Source of the DNA: Bordetella avium
GTDB taxonomy: Bacteria > Pseudomonadota > Gammaproteobacteria > Burkholderiales > Burkholderiaceae_B
DNA: 64,000 nt
Assembly: GCF_034424645.1 (NCBI RefSeq)
Contig: NZ_CP139969.1
Span: 744,001 to 808,000 of the forward strand
Direction: 5' to 3'
The notes beneath the pieces are model-generated. The model was not told the DNA's origin and ran no database searches. It saw nothing but the letters and a program-made list of their open reading frames with translations. The translations under genes and the position numbers were made by a program. Positions 39,450 to 48,470 of the stretch are shown here, piece by piece (the stretch's first letter is position 1; each line of letters opens with the position of its first letter).

Positions 39450-41829
39450 AAGTCTCGAGCCGGAAAAGGCGGCTGCCACGCTGTTGCCGGGCATCGGCCA
39501 GTCCTTCAAACGCCTGGAAGACGAGGCCTTGCTGACAGGCCAGGCCCGCTTCCTGGACGACGTGCGTGTCGAGGGGGTATTGCACGCTTGCTTTGTTCGC
39601 AGTCCGCACGCTCATGCACGGATCAAGTCCATCGATCTGTCTGCGGCACGAGCGTTGCCCGGCGTGTGCGGCGTGTTCGCTGCGCAGGACTTGATGGATG
39701 AGCTCACCCATTGGCGTTTGCCCTTGGGATTCGCGTTCGCCGTGTTGCCCGACAATACCTTGCCGTTCGTCCTGGCGCGTGATGAGGTGGCTTTTGTCGG
39801 CGAGGCCATTGCGGTGGTCGTGGCCGAGACTCGGCATCTTGCCGAAGATGCCATGGCGCTGGTGAACATTGACTTCGAGGTTCTTCCCGCTGTGGCGGAT
39901 GCCCGTCTTGCGCTGGCTCCTGACGCACCGCTGGTGCGTACGGAGTTGCAGAGCAATTGTTTGCAGAATTACACCCTCGCTTATGGCGATGTGGATCAGG
40001 CATTTTCTGGCGCCGAGATTGTGATCGAAGAGTCTTTCTCGGTGCATCGTGGTTGTGCCCATCCCATCGAGGGGCGCGGCGTCTTGGCGCGATTGGATGT
40101 CGCCAGCAATGAGCTGACAGTGTGGTCATCGACGCAGATGGCCCACGAACTGCATTACACCCTGGCTTTGATGTTGGGGCAGCGGGAAGATCAGCTGCGC
40201 GTGATCACGCCGGATGTCGGCGGGGGGTTTGGCGTCAAATTCATGATCTACCCTGAAGAAATCGCCATTCCCGCTGTCGCGCGCAAGATCGGGCGGCCTG
40301 TGAAGTGGGTAGAGGACCGGCGCGAGAACTTCCTGACCTCGATCCAGGAGCGCGATCAATTCTGGACGGTGGCCTTGGCTGCCGATGCGCAAGGCCGCAT
40401 TCGCGGCCTGCGTGGCAACTTCATCCATGATCATGGCGCCTATACGCCGCAGGGTACGAACGTGCCGTACAACGCGGCATCGTCCATGACCGGGCCCTAT
40501 GTCGTGCCGGCGTTTTCGCTTACGGTGGACGTGGCTTACACCAATAAGGTGCCGGTTGCTACGGTGCGAGGCGCGGGTTATCCGCAGGCCGCCTTCGTCA
40601 TGGACCGCCTGATGGAAAGGCTGGCCAGCCGGACCGGGCTGGATGCGATCCGTTGTCGCGAGTTGAATCTTATCCCCACCAGCAAGATTCCCTACACCAA
40701 GCCTTTGAAGTCGCGCGCAGGGGTGCCGCTGGTGATCGATAGCGGGGATTTTCCCCGCATGCAGGCGATGGCCGAAGCCGCGATGGATCGGCCTGGTTTC
40801 GAGCGGCGGCGAGAGGCTTCTCTCGCCTCGGGTAAATACCGCGGTCTGGGTTTAGCGAATGCGGTGAAGCCGACCGGCCGAGGCCCCTACGAGTCGGCGA
40901 CTGTCAAGATATTCCCTTCGGGCCGGATCGCCATCGCCACGGGGGCGCTGGCGATGGGGCAGGGCATCAAGACCTCGCTGGCGCAGATCTGTGCGGCCTA
41001 CTTTGGCGTAGATCCGGCCGGTGTGGATGTGCATGCCGGCGACACCCGCCATATCGGTTTTGGCATGGGAGGATTCGCCAGCCGTCAGGCGATCATGGCG
41101 GGGTCCGCCGTCACCCAGGCGTCGGCGCAGCTGCGCAGCAAGGTGTTGCTGGCCGCCGCGGCCATACTGAAGGTGCCCGAAGACTCGCTGGACATCGCCT
41201 ATGGCATTGTCAGCAGCAGCGCTAGCCAGGAAACCATCAGCCTGGCTCGCCTGGCCATGGTGCTCAAGGGCGTGCCCGGTTACAGCCTGCCGCTCAAGAC
41301 CGAGCCGGGCCTGGAATGCACGGCGCACTTTCATTGCGACGATCAGGCCTATGCAGGCTCGACGCATGCCTGCGAGGTCGAGGTGGACGCTAGCACGGGG
41401 GCTATCGAGATCCTGCGGTATGTAGCAGTGCAAGACTGCGGTAACTTGATCAATCCCTTGATCGTTGAGGGGCAGGTCGTCGGCGGGGTGGTGCATGGGA
41501 TAGGCAATACCTTGTTTGAACAGATGTCCTATGACGCTGAGGGCCAGCCGCTGTCGACGACTTGCGCAGAATATCTGCTGCCAACCGCGCCTGAGGTGCC
41601 GCATATCGAGGTGTTGTACTGCCCGTCGCCTACGCCGCTGAATCCTTTAGGTGTAAAGGGTGTGGGCGAGTGCTCGACCATCGCTGTCGCGGCGGCCATC
41701 ATCGCCGCCGTGGAGCAGGCCTTGGCGTCTCTGCAGGTGCGCATCAACGAGTTTCCGCTTAGCCCCATGCGTTTGCTGGAATTGATCGATCAGGCGGGCG
41801 GCAGTACACAACAGGAAATGCAGTCATGA
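39436..41829 (+). CDS. Molybdenum hydroxylase large (Mo-cofactor) subunit
   Basis: A 797-residue CoxL/XdhC-type large subunit. Recognisable segments: SFKRLEDEALLTGQARFLDD at the start, GGGFGVKFMIYPEEIAIPAV (Mo-cofactor region), ATVRGAGYPQAAFVMDRLME, GQGIKTSLAQICAAYFGVDP and the active-site Glu in VKGVGECSTIAVAAA. It lacks the CODH VAYRCSFR motif, so it is a hydroxylase, not carbon monoxide dehydrogenase. Likely hydroxylates a pyridine carboxylate at the carbon next to N. Substrate is inferred from neighbours. Confidence 0.9.
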   Translation: MGINESLEPEKAAATLLPGIGQSFKRLEDEALLTGQARFLDDVRVEGVLHACFVRSPHAHARIKSIDLSAARALPGVCGVFAAQDLMDELTHWRLPLGFAFAVLPDNTLPFVLARDEVAFVGEAIAVVVAETRHLAEDAMALVNIDFEVLPAVADARLALAPDAPLVRTELQSNCLQNYTLAYGDVDQAFSGAEIVIEESFSVHRGCAHPIEGRGVLARLDVASNELTVWSSTQMAHELHYTLALMLGQREDQLRVITPDVGGGFGVKFMIYPEEIAIPAVARKIGRPVKWVEDRRENFLTSIQERDQFWTVALAADAQGRIRGLRGNFIHDHGAYTPQGTNVPYNAASSMTGPYVVPAFSLTVDVAYTNKVPVATVRGAGYPQAAFVMDRLMERLASRTGLDAIRCRELNLIPTSKIPYTKPLKSRAGVPLVIDSGDFPRMQAMAEAAMDRPGFERRREASLASGKYRGLGLANAVKPTGRGPYESATVKIFPSGRIAIATGALAMGQGIKTSLAQICAAYFGVDPAGVDVHAGDTRHIGFGMGGFASRQAIMAGSAVTQASAQLRSKVLLAAAAILKVPEDSLDIAYGIVSSSASQETISLARLAMVLKGVPGYSLPLKTEPGLECTAHFHCDDQAYAGSTHACEVEVDASTGAIEILRYVAVQDCGNLINPLIVEGQVVGGVVHGIGNTLFEQMSYDAEGQPLSTTCAEYLLPTAPEVPHIEVLYCPSPTPLNPLGVKGVGECSTIAVAAAIIAAVEQALASLQVRINEFPLSPMRLLELIDQAGGSTQQEMQS

Positions 41830-42605
41830 ATTTCAAGAACCGATTCCATGTCCCTCTGCCGCTGGATCAGGCCTGGGCGCTGATGCTGGACGTGCCTCGC
41901 ATCATGCCCTGTTTACCGGGAGCCAAGCTGCATGATGTGATCGACGGAAACAAGTACCAGGGTTCGGTGACGATCAAACTGGGACCGATCAAGCTGTCTT
42001 TCGATGGCACGGTCGAAATGGTGCGCACCGATGAGCAGAACCATATTGCCTATCTGCATGGCGCCGGCCTGGACCCCAAAGGGCGGGGATCGGCGAGTTC
42101 TGACTTCAATTTCGCGTTGACTCCCTCGGCCGATGGGGGCACCGAGGTGGAGGTCAGCACCGATCTCACGCTGTCGGGGGCGGTGGCGCAATACGGCCGT
42201 GGCAGCGGCATGATCGCGGAGGTTGCAGGCCAGATATTGGGGCAGTTCGAGCGCAACCTTGCGCGCATGGTGCAAGGCGAGGCAGGCGTGGCTTCTGAGG
42301 CGCCGCTGGCAAGCCCCGTCGTGGCGCCGGCTGGCGCGGCCGCAGCGTCAGGCGCCGCCGCACAGGCCGGCATGCCTTGCGCGGCTTCGAATGCCGATGC
42401 GCAAGCCATTCTCTATCAGGCGCAGGCCATCTTGAGCCAGGTGCAGCAGCTACAGGCGCAGATGCAGTTGGTCATCGCGCGCACGCAAACGCGCGGGCGC
42501 GCCAGCAAAGATGAGGGTGAGCTGAATATGTTGTCCATTGGCCTGAAAGCCATGTGGTCGCAGCTACGGTATTCGATAGGCCGTTTGTTTGGCCGTAAAG
42601 ACTAA
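41826..42605 (+). CDS. CoxG-like SRPBCC protein associated with the hydroxylase
   Basis: A 259-residue protein. Residues 1-150 form a CoxG/SRPBCC domain: FHVPLPLDQAWALMLDVPRI, MPCLPGAKLHDVIDGNKYQG and VSTDLTLSGAVAQYGRGSGM. An Ala/Pro-rich linker follows, a Gln-rich helix (YQAQAILSQVQQLQAQMQLV), and a C-terminal amphipathic segment MLSIGLKAMWSQLRYSIGRL with basic end. CoxG proteins anchor carbon monoxide dehydrogenase to the membrane and supply quinone; this homologue probably links the hydroxylase to the respiratory chain. Overlaps the large-subunit gene by four bases. Confidence 0.82.
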   Translation: MNFKNRFHVPLPLDQAWALMLDVPRIMPCLPGAKLHDVIDGNKYQGSVTIKLGPIKLSFDGTVEMVRTDEQNHIAYLHGAGLDPKGRGSASSDFNFALTPSADGGTEVEVSTDLTLSGAVAQYGRGSGMIAEVAGQILGQFERNLARMVQGEAGVASEAPLASPVVAPAGAAAASGAAAQAGMPCAASNADAQAILYQAQAILSQVQQLQAQMQLVIARTQTRGRASKDEGELNMLSIGLKAMWSQLRYSIGRLFGRKD

Positions 42606-42731
42606 GTGCTTTTGAGGGCCCAAGGCCATGCCGGCGGCATGGCGCCCGATCGGGCTAAGCGGGCACAACGATCTTAAAGCAGGTCTGTCGAAGTTCCTGT
42701 GTTCCAGATGTTCTGGCTTGCTGCAAGACGA

Positions 42732-42765
42732 AAAAAAGCCGAAAACATTGTTTTCGGCTTTTTCC
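42732..42765. terminator. Bidirectional intrinsic terminator between cluster and tRNA-Gly
   Basis: GCCGAAAAC-ATT-GTTTTCGGC (42738-42758) is flanked by seven A residues on the left and five T residues on the right, so it can end both the rightward catabolic operon and the leftward tRNA-Gly transcript. Confidence 0.85.
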
Positions 42766-42804
42766 TGGCTTTTATCATGAATGCTTGGGCAATCATGAAG
42801 AATT

Positions 42805-42880
42805 TGGAGCGGGAGACGAGTCTCGAACTCGCGACCTCAACCTTGGCAAGGTTGCGCTCTACCAACTGAGCTACTCCCGC
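42805..42880 (-). tRNA. tRNA-Gly (anticodon GCC), copy 1
   Basis: Minus-strand cloverleaf: acceptor GCGGGAG pairs with CTCCCGC, D arm TAGCTCAGTTGGTAGAGC, anticodon loop CTTGCCAA (GCC), T arm GCGAGTTCGAGACTCGT, encoded CCA; 76 nt. Identical in sequence to the copy at 51183-51258. Confidence 0.95.
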
Positions 42881-42977
42881 ATGCTTCGTGTTCACGTTGT
42901 TGCGTGTTCAGCGAAGAAAAGAATTATACACAGGTTTTTGCCTGATGTGCAAGGCTGCGATAAAAATTTTTGGCGTT

Positions 42978-43586
42978 TCAGGTCGTGGGCAGGGCGATGC
43001 CCATGATGCTGAACAGGCCGCCGCAGACTTTGTTGAAGCGCTTGCCCGAACGCTCCAGCCAGGGGCGGGCGCGATGGGCCATGCGGGCCAGCATGTATTC
43101 GACCATGAATTCGATGCCGGCGAAGGTGGCGGCCATGATGACGAATTGGGTGAAGAGGCTGCGTGCCGGGTCGATGAATTGCGGCAGGAAGGCGCCGTAG
43201 AACAGAAGGGCCTTGGGGTTGGCGATCGCCGACAGAAAACCTTGGCTGAACATGCGGGTGGCGCGGGGGTGCAGCATGTGGGGGGCGGGCCGCAACTGCA
43301 CGCCTGGTGAGCGCCAGAGTTGGATGCCGAGCCAGATCAGGTAGGCGCCGCCTGCCCATTTCAGTACGGTCAAGGCGGGCGCCCAGGCTTTGAGCAGCGC
43401 GCTGATGCCGAGCATGGAGAGTCCGATCAGGGCGATGAAGCCCAGGGCGCCACCCGCAATGGTGCAAAGGGCGCGGCGATGCCCGTGTAAGGCGCCGTGC
43501 GTGAGAGCGAGCAGGGTATTGGGACCTGGGGTGAGCGACAGACCTGTGACGGCGGCCAGGTAGATCAGCCAGCTATGCAGCGCCAT
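42978..43586 (-). CDS. LysE/RhtB-family amino-acid exporter
   Basis: A 202-residue inner-membrane protein with about six hydrophobic spans. The N-terminus WLIYLAAVTGLSLTPGPNTL is the LysE signature (PGPN), followed by GGALGFIALIGLSMLGISAL and LKWAGGAYLIWLGIQLWRSP, then FSQGFLSAIANPKALLFYGA. The family exports amino acids or analogues by proton antiport. Substrate cannot be read. It runs on the same strand as prpF but is separated from it by a long GC hairpin, so it may be a separate unit. Confidence 0.88.
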   Translation of the reverse strand: MALHSWLIYLAAVTGLSLTPGPNTLLALTHGALHGHRRALCTIAGGALGFIALIGLSMLGISALLKAWAPALTVLKWAGGAYLIWLGIQLWRSPGVQLRPAPHMLHPRATRMFSQGFLSAIANPKALLFYGAFLPQFIDPARSLFTQFVIMAATFAGIEFMVEYMLARMAHRARPWLERSGKRFNKVCGGLFSIMGIALPTT

Positions 43587-43635
43587 GAGGATAAGACCGG
43601 AGAGTAGAAACGGGCCGGCAGTCTAGTGCCGGGTG

Positions 43636-43664
43636 GCGCGCGGGCGCAAGAGGCGCCCGCGCGC
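43636..43664. terminator. Strong GC hairpin between prpF and the LysE-type gene
   Basis: A perfect 12-bp inverted repeat GCGCGCGGGCGC-AAGAG-GCGCCCGCGCGC lies directly beyond the prpF stop codon. It lacks a U tract, so it may be a factor-assisted terminator or an mRNA-stabilising structure rather than a classical terminator. Confidence 0.5.
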
Positions 43665-43667
43665 GCT

Positions 43668-44846
43668 TCAGAAGGCGTTGCGCGGCACGTGCACCGCGCC
43701 ATCCATAAGAACGCGGGCGCTGCGGCTCATGATGGCTTTGGTGACGGTCCATTCGCCCTTGACGGCTTCGGCCTTGGCGCCGACGCGCAGGGTGCCTGAG
43801 GGATGGCCGAAGCAGAGGCTGTCGCGCTCGCCGCCGCCAGCGGCCAGGTTGACCAGGGTGCCGGGCACGGCGGCAGCGGTGGCGATGGCGACCGAGGCGG
43901 TGCCCATCATGGCGTGATGCAGCTTGCCCATGGACAGAGCGCGCACCAGCACATCCACATCCGACGCGGCGATGGGTTTGCCGCTGGAGGCGGTATAGCT
44001 TCGGGCGGGGGCGACGAAGGCGACTTTGGGCGTGTGCTGCCGCGAGGCAGCTTCTTCGAGTGTATTGATCAGGCCCATTTTCAGCGCGCCGTATGCGCGT
44101 AGGGTTTCAAATCGCGCCAGCGCGGCGGCATCGCCATTGATGTCATCTTGTAGCTCGGTACCCTGATAGCCCAGGGCTTCGGCTTCCAGGAAGATGGTCG
44201 GGATGCCGGAATTGATCAAGGTGGCCTTGAAGCGGCCCACGCCCGGCACATCCAGTTCGTCGATGACATTGCCCGTCGGGAACATGGAACCGCCGTCGCC
44301 GTCTTCGGCCGGGTTCATGAATTCCAGCACGATCTCGGCGGCGGGGAAGGTCACGCCATCGAGTTCGAAATCGCCGGTTTCCTGAACTTCGCCATCGCTC
44401 ATGGGGACGTGGGCGATGATGGTCTTGCCGATGTTGGCCTGCCAGATGCGCACGACGGCCACGCCATTGGCGGGCAGCTTATCGACCAGGCCGTTGCGGA
44501 TGGCGAAGGGGCCGACGGCCGCCGATAGGTTGCCGCAGTTGCCGCTCCAGTCCACGAAAGGCCGATCGATGGACACCTGGCCAAACAGATAGTCCACATC
44601 ATGGTCCGGGCGGCTGCTTTTGGACAGGATGACGGTTTTGCTGGTGCTGGACGTGGCGCCGCCCATGCCGTCGATCTGTTTGCCGTAGGGGTCGGGGCTG
44701 CCGATCACGCGCAGAAGCAGAGCGTCGCGCGCCGGGCCGGGCGCGCGGGCCGCTTCGGGCAGGTCGTCGAGCTTGAAGAAAACGCCTTTGCTGGTGCCGC
44801 CACGCATATAGGTGGCCGGGATGCGGGTCTGAGGAGCATATGCCAT
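43668..44846 (-). CDS. prpF: 2-methylaconitate cis-trans isomerase PrpF
   Basis: A 392-residue PrpF. Features: IPATYMRGGTSKGVFFKLDD at the N-terminus (the key RGGTSKG), DGMGGATSSTSKTVILSKSS, and DWSGNCGNLSAAVGPFAIRN, followed by symmetric second-half elements (LINSGIPTIFLEAEALGYQG, PKVAFVAPARSY, MMGTASVAIATAAAVPGTLV). It isomerises the trans-2-methylaconitate-type product made by AcnD so that the 2-methylcitrate cycle can proceed. It follows acnD on the minus strand after 44 bases, the usual AcnD-PrpF pairing. Confidence 0.92.
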   Translation of the reverse strand: MAYAPQTRIPATYMRGGTSKGVFFKLDDLPEAARAPGPARDALLLRVIGSPDPYGKQIDGMGGATSSTSKTVILSKSSRPDHDVDYLFGQVSIDRPFVDWSGNCGNLSAAVGPFAIRNGLVDKLPANGVAVVRIWQANIGKTIIAHVPMSDGEVQETGDFELDGVTFPAAEIVLEFMNPAEDGDGGSMFPTGNVIDELDVPGVGRFKATLINSGIPTIFLEAEALGYQGTELQDDINGDAAALARFETLRAYGALKMGLINTLEEAASRQHTPKVAFVAPARSYTASSGKPIAASDVDVLVRALSMGKLHHAMMGTASVAIATAAAVPGTLVNLAAGGGERDSLCFGHPSGTLRVGAKAEAVKGEWTVTKAIMSRSARVLMDGAVHVPRNAF

Positions 44847-44890
44847 GACGCGGTCCTGATGTCAGTAAAGAGGGTGAGGGGCCGTGGGGG

Positions 44891-47500
44891 TCAGCTTGCT
44901 TGTTGTTGCTTGGCGCGGGCTTCCAGAAAGTCCTGGGCGAAACGTTGCAGCACGCCACCGGCCTCGTAAATAGAAACTTCTTCGGCGGTATCCAGGCGGC
45001 AGGTCACGCTGACGGATTCGCTGCTGCCGTTGCGGCGGTGAATGACCAGCTGGAGGTCGGCGCGGGGGCGGCGTTCGCCGATGACGTCATAGGTTTCGGT
45101 GCCGTCCAACGCCAGCGTTTTGCGGTTCACGCCGGGTTTGAACTCCAGTGGCAGCACGCCCATGCCGATCAGGTTGGTGCGGTGGATGCGTTCAAAGCCT
45201 TCCGCCACGATGGTTTCTACCCCGGCCAGGCGCACGCCCTTGGCCGCCCAGTCTCGCGAAGAGCCCTGGCCGTAGTCGGCGCCCGCCACAATGATGAGGG
45301 GCTGTTTGCGTTCCATATAGGTTTCGATGGCTTCCCACATACGCATCACCTGGCCTTCCGGCTCGACCCGGGCCAGTGAACCCTGATGCACGCTGCCGTC
45401 GGCGTTCTTCACCATTTCGTTAAAGAGTTTGGGGTTGGCGAAGGTGGCGCGCTGTGCGGTCAGATGATCGCCCCGGTGGGTGGCGTAGGAGTTGAAGTCC
45501 TCCTCGGGCAGACCCATTTTGGCGAGATATTCGCCTGCCGCGCTGTCGGCCAGAATGGCGTTGGAGGGCGAAAGGTGATCGGTGGTGATGTTGTCGCCCA
45601 GCAGCGCCAGCGGCCGCATGCCGCGCAGGGTGCGCTCTCCGGCCAGGGCGCCCTCCCAATAGGGCGGGCGGCGGATATAGGTGCTCATGGGACGCCAGGG
45701 GTAGAGCGGGTCCACGGCGGCGTGCCGCTCGTTCTGGATGCCGAACATGGGAGCATAAACCTTGCGGAAGTGTTCGGGCTTGACGGCCTTGCTTACGACG
45801 GCATCGATTTCTTCGTCGCTGGGCCAGATGTCTTGAAGGCGGATTTCCTTGCCTTCGGCGCTGACGCCGAGTACGTCGCGCTCGATGTCAAAGCGGATAG
45901 TGCCGGCGATAGCGTAAGCCACGACCAGGGGCGGCGAGGTCAGGAAAGCCTGCTTGGCATAGGGATGGATACGGCCGTCGAAATTGCGGTTGCCCGACAG
46001 CACAGCGGTGCTGTAGAGGTCGCGGTCGATGATTTCTTGCTGAATCTTCGGATCGAGGGCGCCCGACATGCCATTGCAAGTGGTACAGGCAAAGGCCACG
46101 ACGCCAAACCCGAGTTTTTCCAGTTCGGGCAGCAGGCCGGCTTCTTCGAGATAGAGCGCAACGGCTTTAGAGCCGGGGGCTAATGAGCTCTTGACCCAGG
46201 GCTGGCGCGTCAGGCCGGCGCGGTTGGCGTTGCGCGCCAGCAGGCCGGCGGCGATGACATTGCGCGGGTTGCTGGTGTTGGTGCAGCTCGTGATGGCGGC
46301 GATGATGACCGCGCCATCGGGCATCAAGCCCGGTGTATGTTCCACCTGACCGGAGATGCCGCGTTCGGCCAGCGCCGAGACGGGCAGGCGGCGATGGGGG
46401 TTGGACGGGCCGGCGAGCGTGCGCACCACGCTGGCCAGATCGAAGTTCAATACGCGTTCGTAGCGGGCCTGTTTCAGGCTGTCGGCCCAGAGGCCTGCGG
46501 TTTTGGCATAGGTTTCCACCAGCGCAATCTGTTCTTCATCGCGTCCGGTGAGGCGCAGATAGGCGATGGTTTGCTCGTCGATCGCGAACATGGCCGCCGT
46601 TGCGCCGTACTCGGGCGCCATATTGGAAATCGTTGCGCGATCGCCCAGTGTGAGCGCCGCGGCGCCTTCGCCGTAGAACTCCAGATAGGCACCGACCACT
46701 TTCTCCTTGCGCAGAAACTCGGTCAGCGTGAGCACGATGTCGGTGGCGGTGATGCCGGGTTGTGGCCGCCCGCTCAGGGAGACGCCGACGATATCGGGCA
46801 GGCGCATCCACGATGCGCGGCCCAGCATCACATTCTCGGCTTCCAGGCCGCCCACACCAATGGCGAGCACACCCAGCGCGTCAACGTGGGGGGTGTGGCT
46901 GTCGGTGCCGACCAGCGTATCGGGGAAGGCTACGCCGTCCTGGGTGTAAATGACCGGTGACATGCGCTCCAGGTTGATCTGGTGCATGATGCCATTGCCC
47001 GGCGGCACGATATCGATATTGCGGAAAGCCTGTTTGGTCCAGTCGATGAAGTGAAAGCGGTCTTCGTTGCGGCGGTCTTCCACTGCGCGGTTTTTCTCGA
47101 AGGCCTGGGGATCGTCGCCCCCGTATTCCACGGCCAGCGAGTGGTCCACGATGAGTTGCACCGGCACGACCGGATTGACTTTGGATGGGTCTCCGCCTTT
47201 GTCGGCGATGGCATCGCGCAAACCGGCCAGATCCACCAGCGCGGTCTGGCCCAGAATGTCGTGGCAGACCACGCGCGCCGGATACCAGGGGAAGTCGAGG
47301 TCGCGGCGGCGTTCGATAAGCTGCTTGAGCGCATCGCTCAGCAAGGCCGGGTCGCAGCGGCGCACCAGGTTCTCGGCCAGTACCCTTGAGGTGTAAGGCA
47401 GTTCATTGTAGGCGCCGGGGGCGATGGCCTCGACGGCGGTGCGTGCGTCGAAATAGTCCAGACGAGTGCCCTGCAGGGGCTTGCGATAGGAATGGTTCAT
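44891..47500 (-). CDS. acnD: Fe/S-dependent 2-methylcitrate dehydratase AcnD
   Basis: An 869-residue aconitase-superfamily enzyme of the AcnD type. Motifs: VGTDSHTPHVDALGVLAIGV, the cluster ligand segments AITSCTNTSNPRNV and FACTTCNGMSGALDP (three Cys ligands for [4Fe-4S]), and the swivel-domain segment IIVAGADYGQGSSRDWAAKG with the catalytic Ser. AcnD dehydrates 2-methylcitrate in propionate breakdown and needs PrpF, which is encoded next. It overlaps the GntR gene by four bases (ATGA). prpB and prpC are not within the window. Confidence 0.93.
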   Translation of the reverse strand: MNHSYRKPLQGTRLDYFDARTAVEAIAPGAYNELPYTSRVLAENLVRRCDPALLSDALKQLIERRRDLDFPWYPARVVCHDILGQTALVDLAGLRDAIADKGGDPSKVNPVVPVQLIVDHSLAVEYGGDDPQAFEKNRAVEDRRNEDRFHFIDWTKQAFRNIDIVPPGNGIMHQINLERMSPVIYTQDGVAFPDTLVGTDSHTPHVDALGVLAIGVGGLEAENVMLGRASWMRLPDIVGVSLSGRPQPGITATDIVLTLTEFLRKEKVVGAYLEFYGEGAAALTLGDRATISNMAPEYGATAAMFAIDEQTIAYLRLTGRDEEQIALVETYAKTAGLWADSLKQARYERVLNFDLASVVRTLAGPSNPHRRLPVSALAERGISGQVEHTPGLMPDGAVIIAAITSCTNTSNPRNVIAAGLLARNANRAGLTRQPWVKSSLAPGSKAVALYLEEAGLLPELEKLGFGVVAFACTTCNGMSGALDPKIQQEIIDRDLYSTAVLSGNRNFDGRIHPYAKQAFLTSPPLVVAYAIAGTIRFDIERDVLGVSAEGKEIRLQDIWPSDEEIDAVVSKAVKPEHFRKVYAPMFGIQNERHAAVDPLYPWRPMSTYIRRPPYWEGALAGERTLRGMRPLALLGDNITTDHLSPSNAILADSAAGEYLAKMGLPEEDFNSYATHRGDHLTAQRATFANPKLFNEMVKNADGSVHQGSLARVEPEGQVMRMWEAIETYMERKQPLIIVAGADYGQGSSRDWAAKGVRLAGVETIVAEGFERIHRTNLIGMGVLPLEFKPGVNRKTLALDGTETYDVIGERRPRADLQLVIHRRNGSSESVSVTCRLDTAEEVSIYEAGGVLQRFAQDFLEARAKQQQAS

Positions 47501-48198
47501 GCTTCGCTCTTTTGTTGCTTGCCTAGGGTTATTTGCTGCTCGATATTGAGACGGGACGCCCGGATATGCCGGCGCATCAGGATTTCCGCCAGTTCGCCGT
47601 CGCGCTCGGCAATGGCGTCCAGAATGCGGTGATGCTCGGCATAAGACTGCCGTGGCCGGTTGGGCGTGTTCGAGTACTGGATGCGATACATGCGGGCGAG
47701 CTGATACAGCTCATCGCACAGCATGCGGAACAGCATCTCGTTGCCGCTGCCTTTGACGATGCGATAGTGAAAGTCATAGTCGCCTTCCTGCTGGTAATAG
47801 CCGACACCAGCCTGGAAAGCGGCATCTTTCTCGTGAGCCAGCAGTACGTCGCGCAGTTCCTGGACCTCGGTGGCCGACATGCGCTCGGCTGCCAGCCGGC
47901 AGGCCATGCCTTCGAGCGACTCGCGGATTTCATAGAGCTCGCACAGTTCCTGCTGGCTCAGGGAGACGACGCGTGCGCCGGCGTGCGGTACGCGCACCAG
48001 CAGCCGTTGTCCTTCCAGGCGATGCAGGGCTTCGCGCAACGGGCCGCGGCTGACGCCGTGCGCACGCGCCAGTTCGGGCTCGGAAATCTTGCTGCCAGGG
48101 GCGATATCGCCTTTAACAATGGCCGATTGCAGCTTGCGGAAAAGCTGATCCGACAGGGTTTCGCTGTCTGGCTCGGAAAGAAGGAGGGCTTTAGCCAT
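47497..48198 (-). CDS. GntR-family (FCD) regulator of acnD-prpF
   Basis: A 233-residue FadR-subgroup regulator. The winged helix covers LFRKLQSAIVKGDIAPGSKI then SEPELARAHGVSRGPLREAL; the C-terminal FCD ligand domain has EIRESLEGMACRLAAERM, DYDFHYRIVKGSGNEMLF and AEHHRILDAIAERDGELAEI, giving the metal-coordinating His/Asp set. It heads the operon and overlaps acnD, so it very likely controls propionate or methylcitrate genes and itself. Matching inverted 10-mers upstream are candidate operators. Confidence 0.88.
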   Translation of the reverse strand: MAKALLLSEPDSETLSDQLFRKLQSAIVKGDIAPGSKISEPELARAHGVSRGPLREALHRLEGQRLLVRVPHAGARVVSLSQQELCELYEIRESLEGMACRLAAERMSATEVQELRDVLLAHEKDAAFQAGVGYYQQEGDYDFHYRIVKGSGNEMLFRMLCDELYQLARMYRIQYSNTPNRPRQSYAEHHRILDAIAERDGELAEILMRRHIRASRLNIEQQITLGKQQKSEA

Positions 48199-48200
48199 TG

Positions 48201-48273
48201 TGTTGACAATTTATGCTGTTAATCGCCATCGGGTGTGAGCTGGATGGAGTTTCTGGCTTTGATTGTCAACAAT
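48201..48273. promoter_or_regulatory. Candidate GntR operators upstream of the acnD operon
   Basis: TGTTGACAAT at 48201-48210, immediately before the regulator start, is the exact inverted match of ATTGTCAACA at 48262-48271. The latter lies in ATTGTCAACAAT, close to the TTGT-N2-ACAA consensus of FadR-subgroup GntR proteins. The remaining gap to the next gene holds no other clear feature. Confidence 0.6.
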
Positions 48274-48470
48274 TTAGTGCTGAACTCGATTCGCTGCAAG
48301 GGGAGGGCATGGCGGTTGTATTGTTGTTCGCCGCCCTTTGCCCTTTCATTCGCGTCGGCTCGGTGGCGTCCGTGACCAGGACCAGGGACCGGCAGATCCC
48401 AAGCAGCTTCGCAGCACAGGAGGGGCCAGGGGCGGGGCGCGTATCATGCAAGGTTTACCCTGCGCGTATT

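Noticed and set aside
39436..41829. Reading the Mo hydroxylase as carbon monoxide dehydrogenase because of the CoxMSL-G layout
   Set aside because: The large subunit lacks the CODH active-site loop with its Cys, and the neighbours are pyridine-degradation enzymes.
44900..46183. Long plus-strand frames opposite acnD
   Set aside because: Antisense shadows of a strongly GC-biased gene; low-complexity composition and no ribosome sites.
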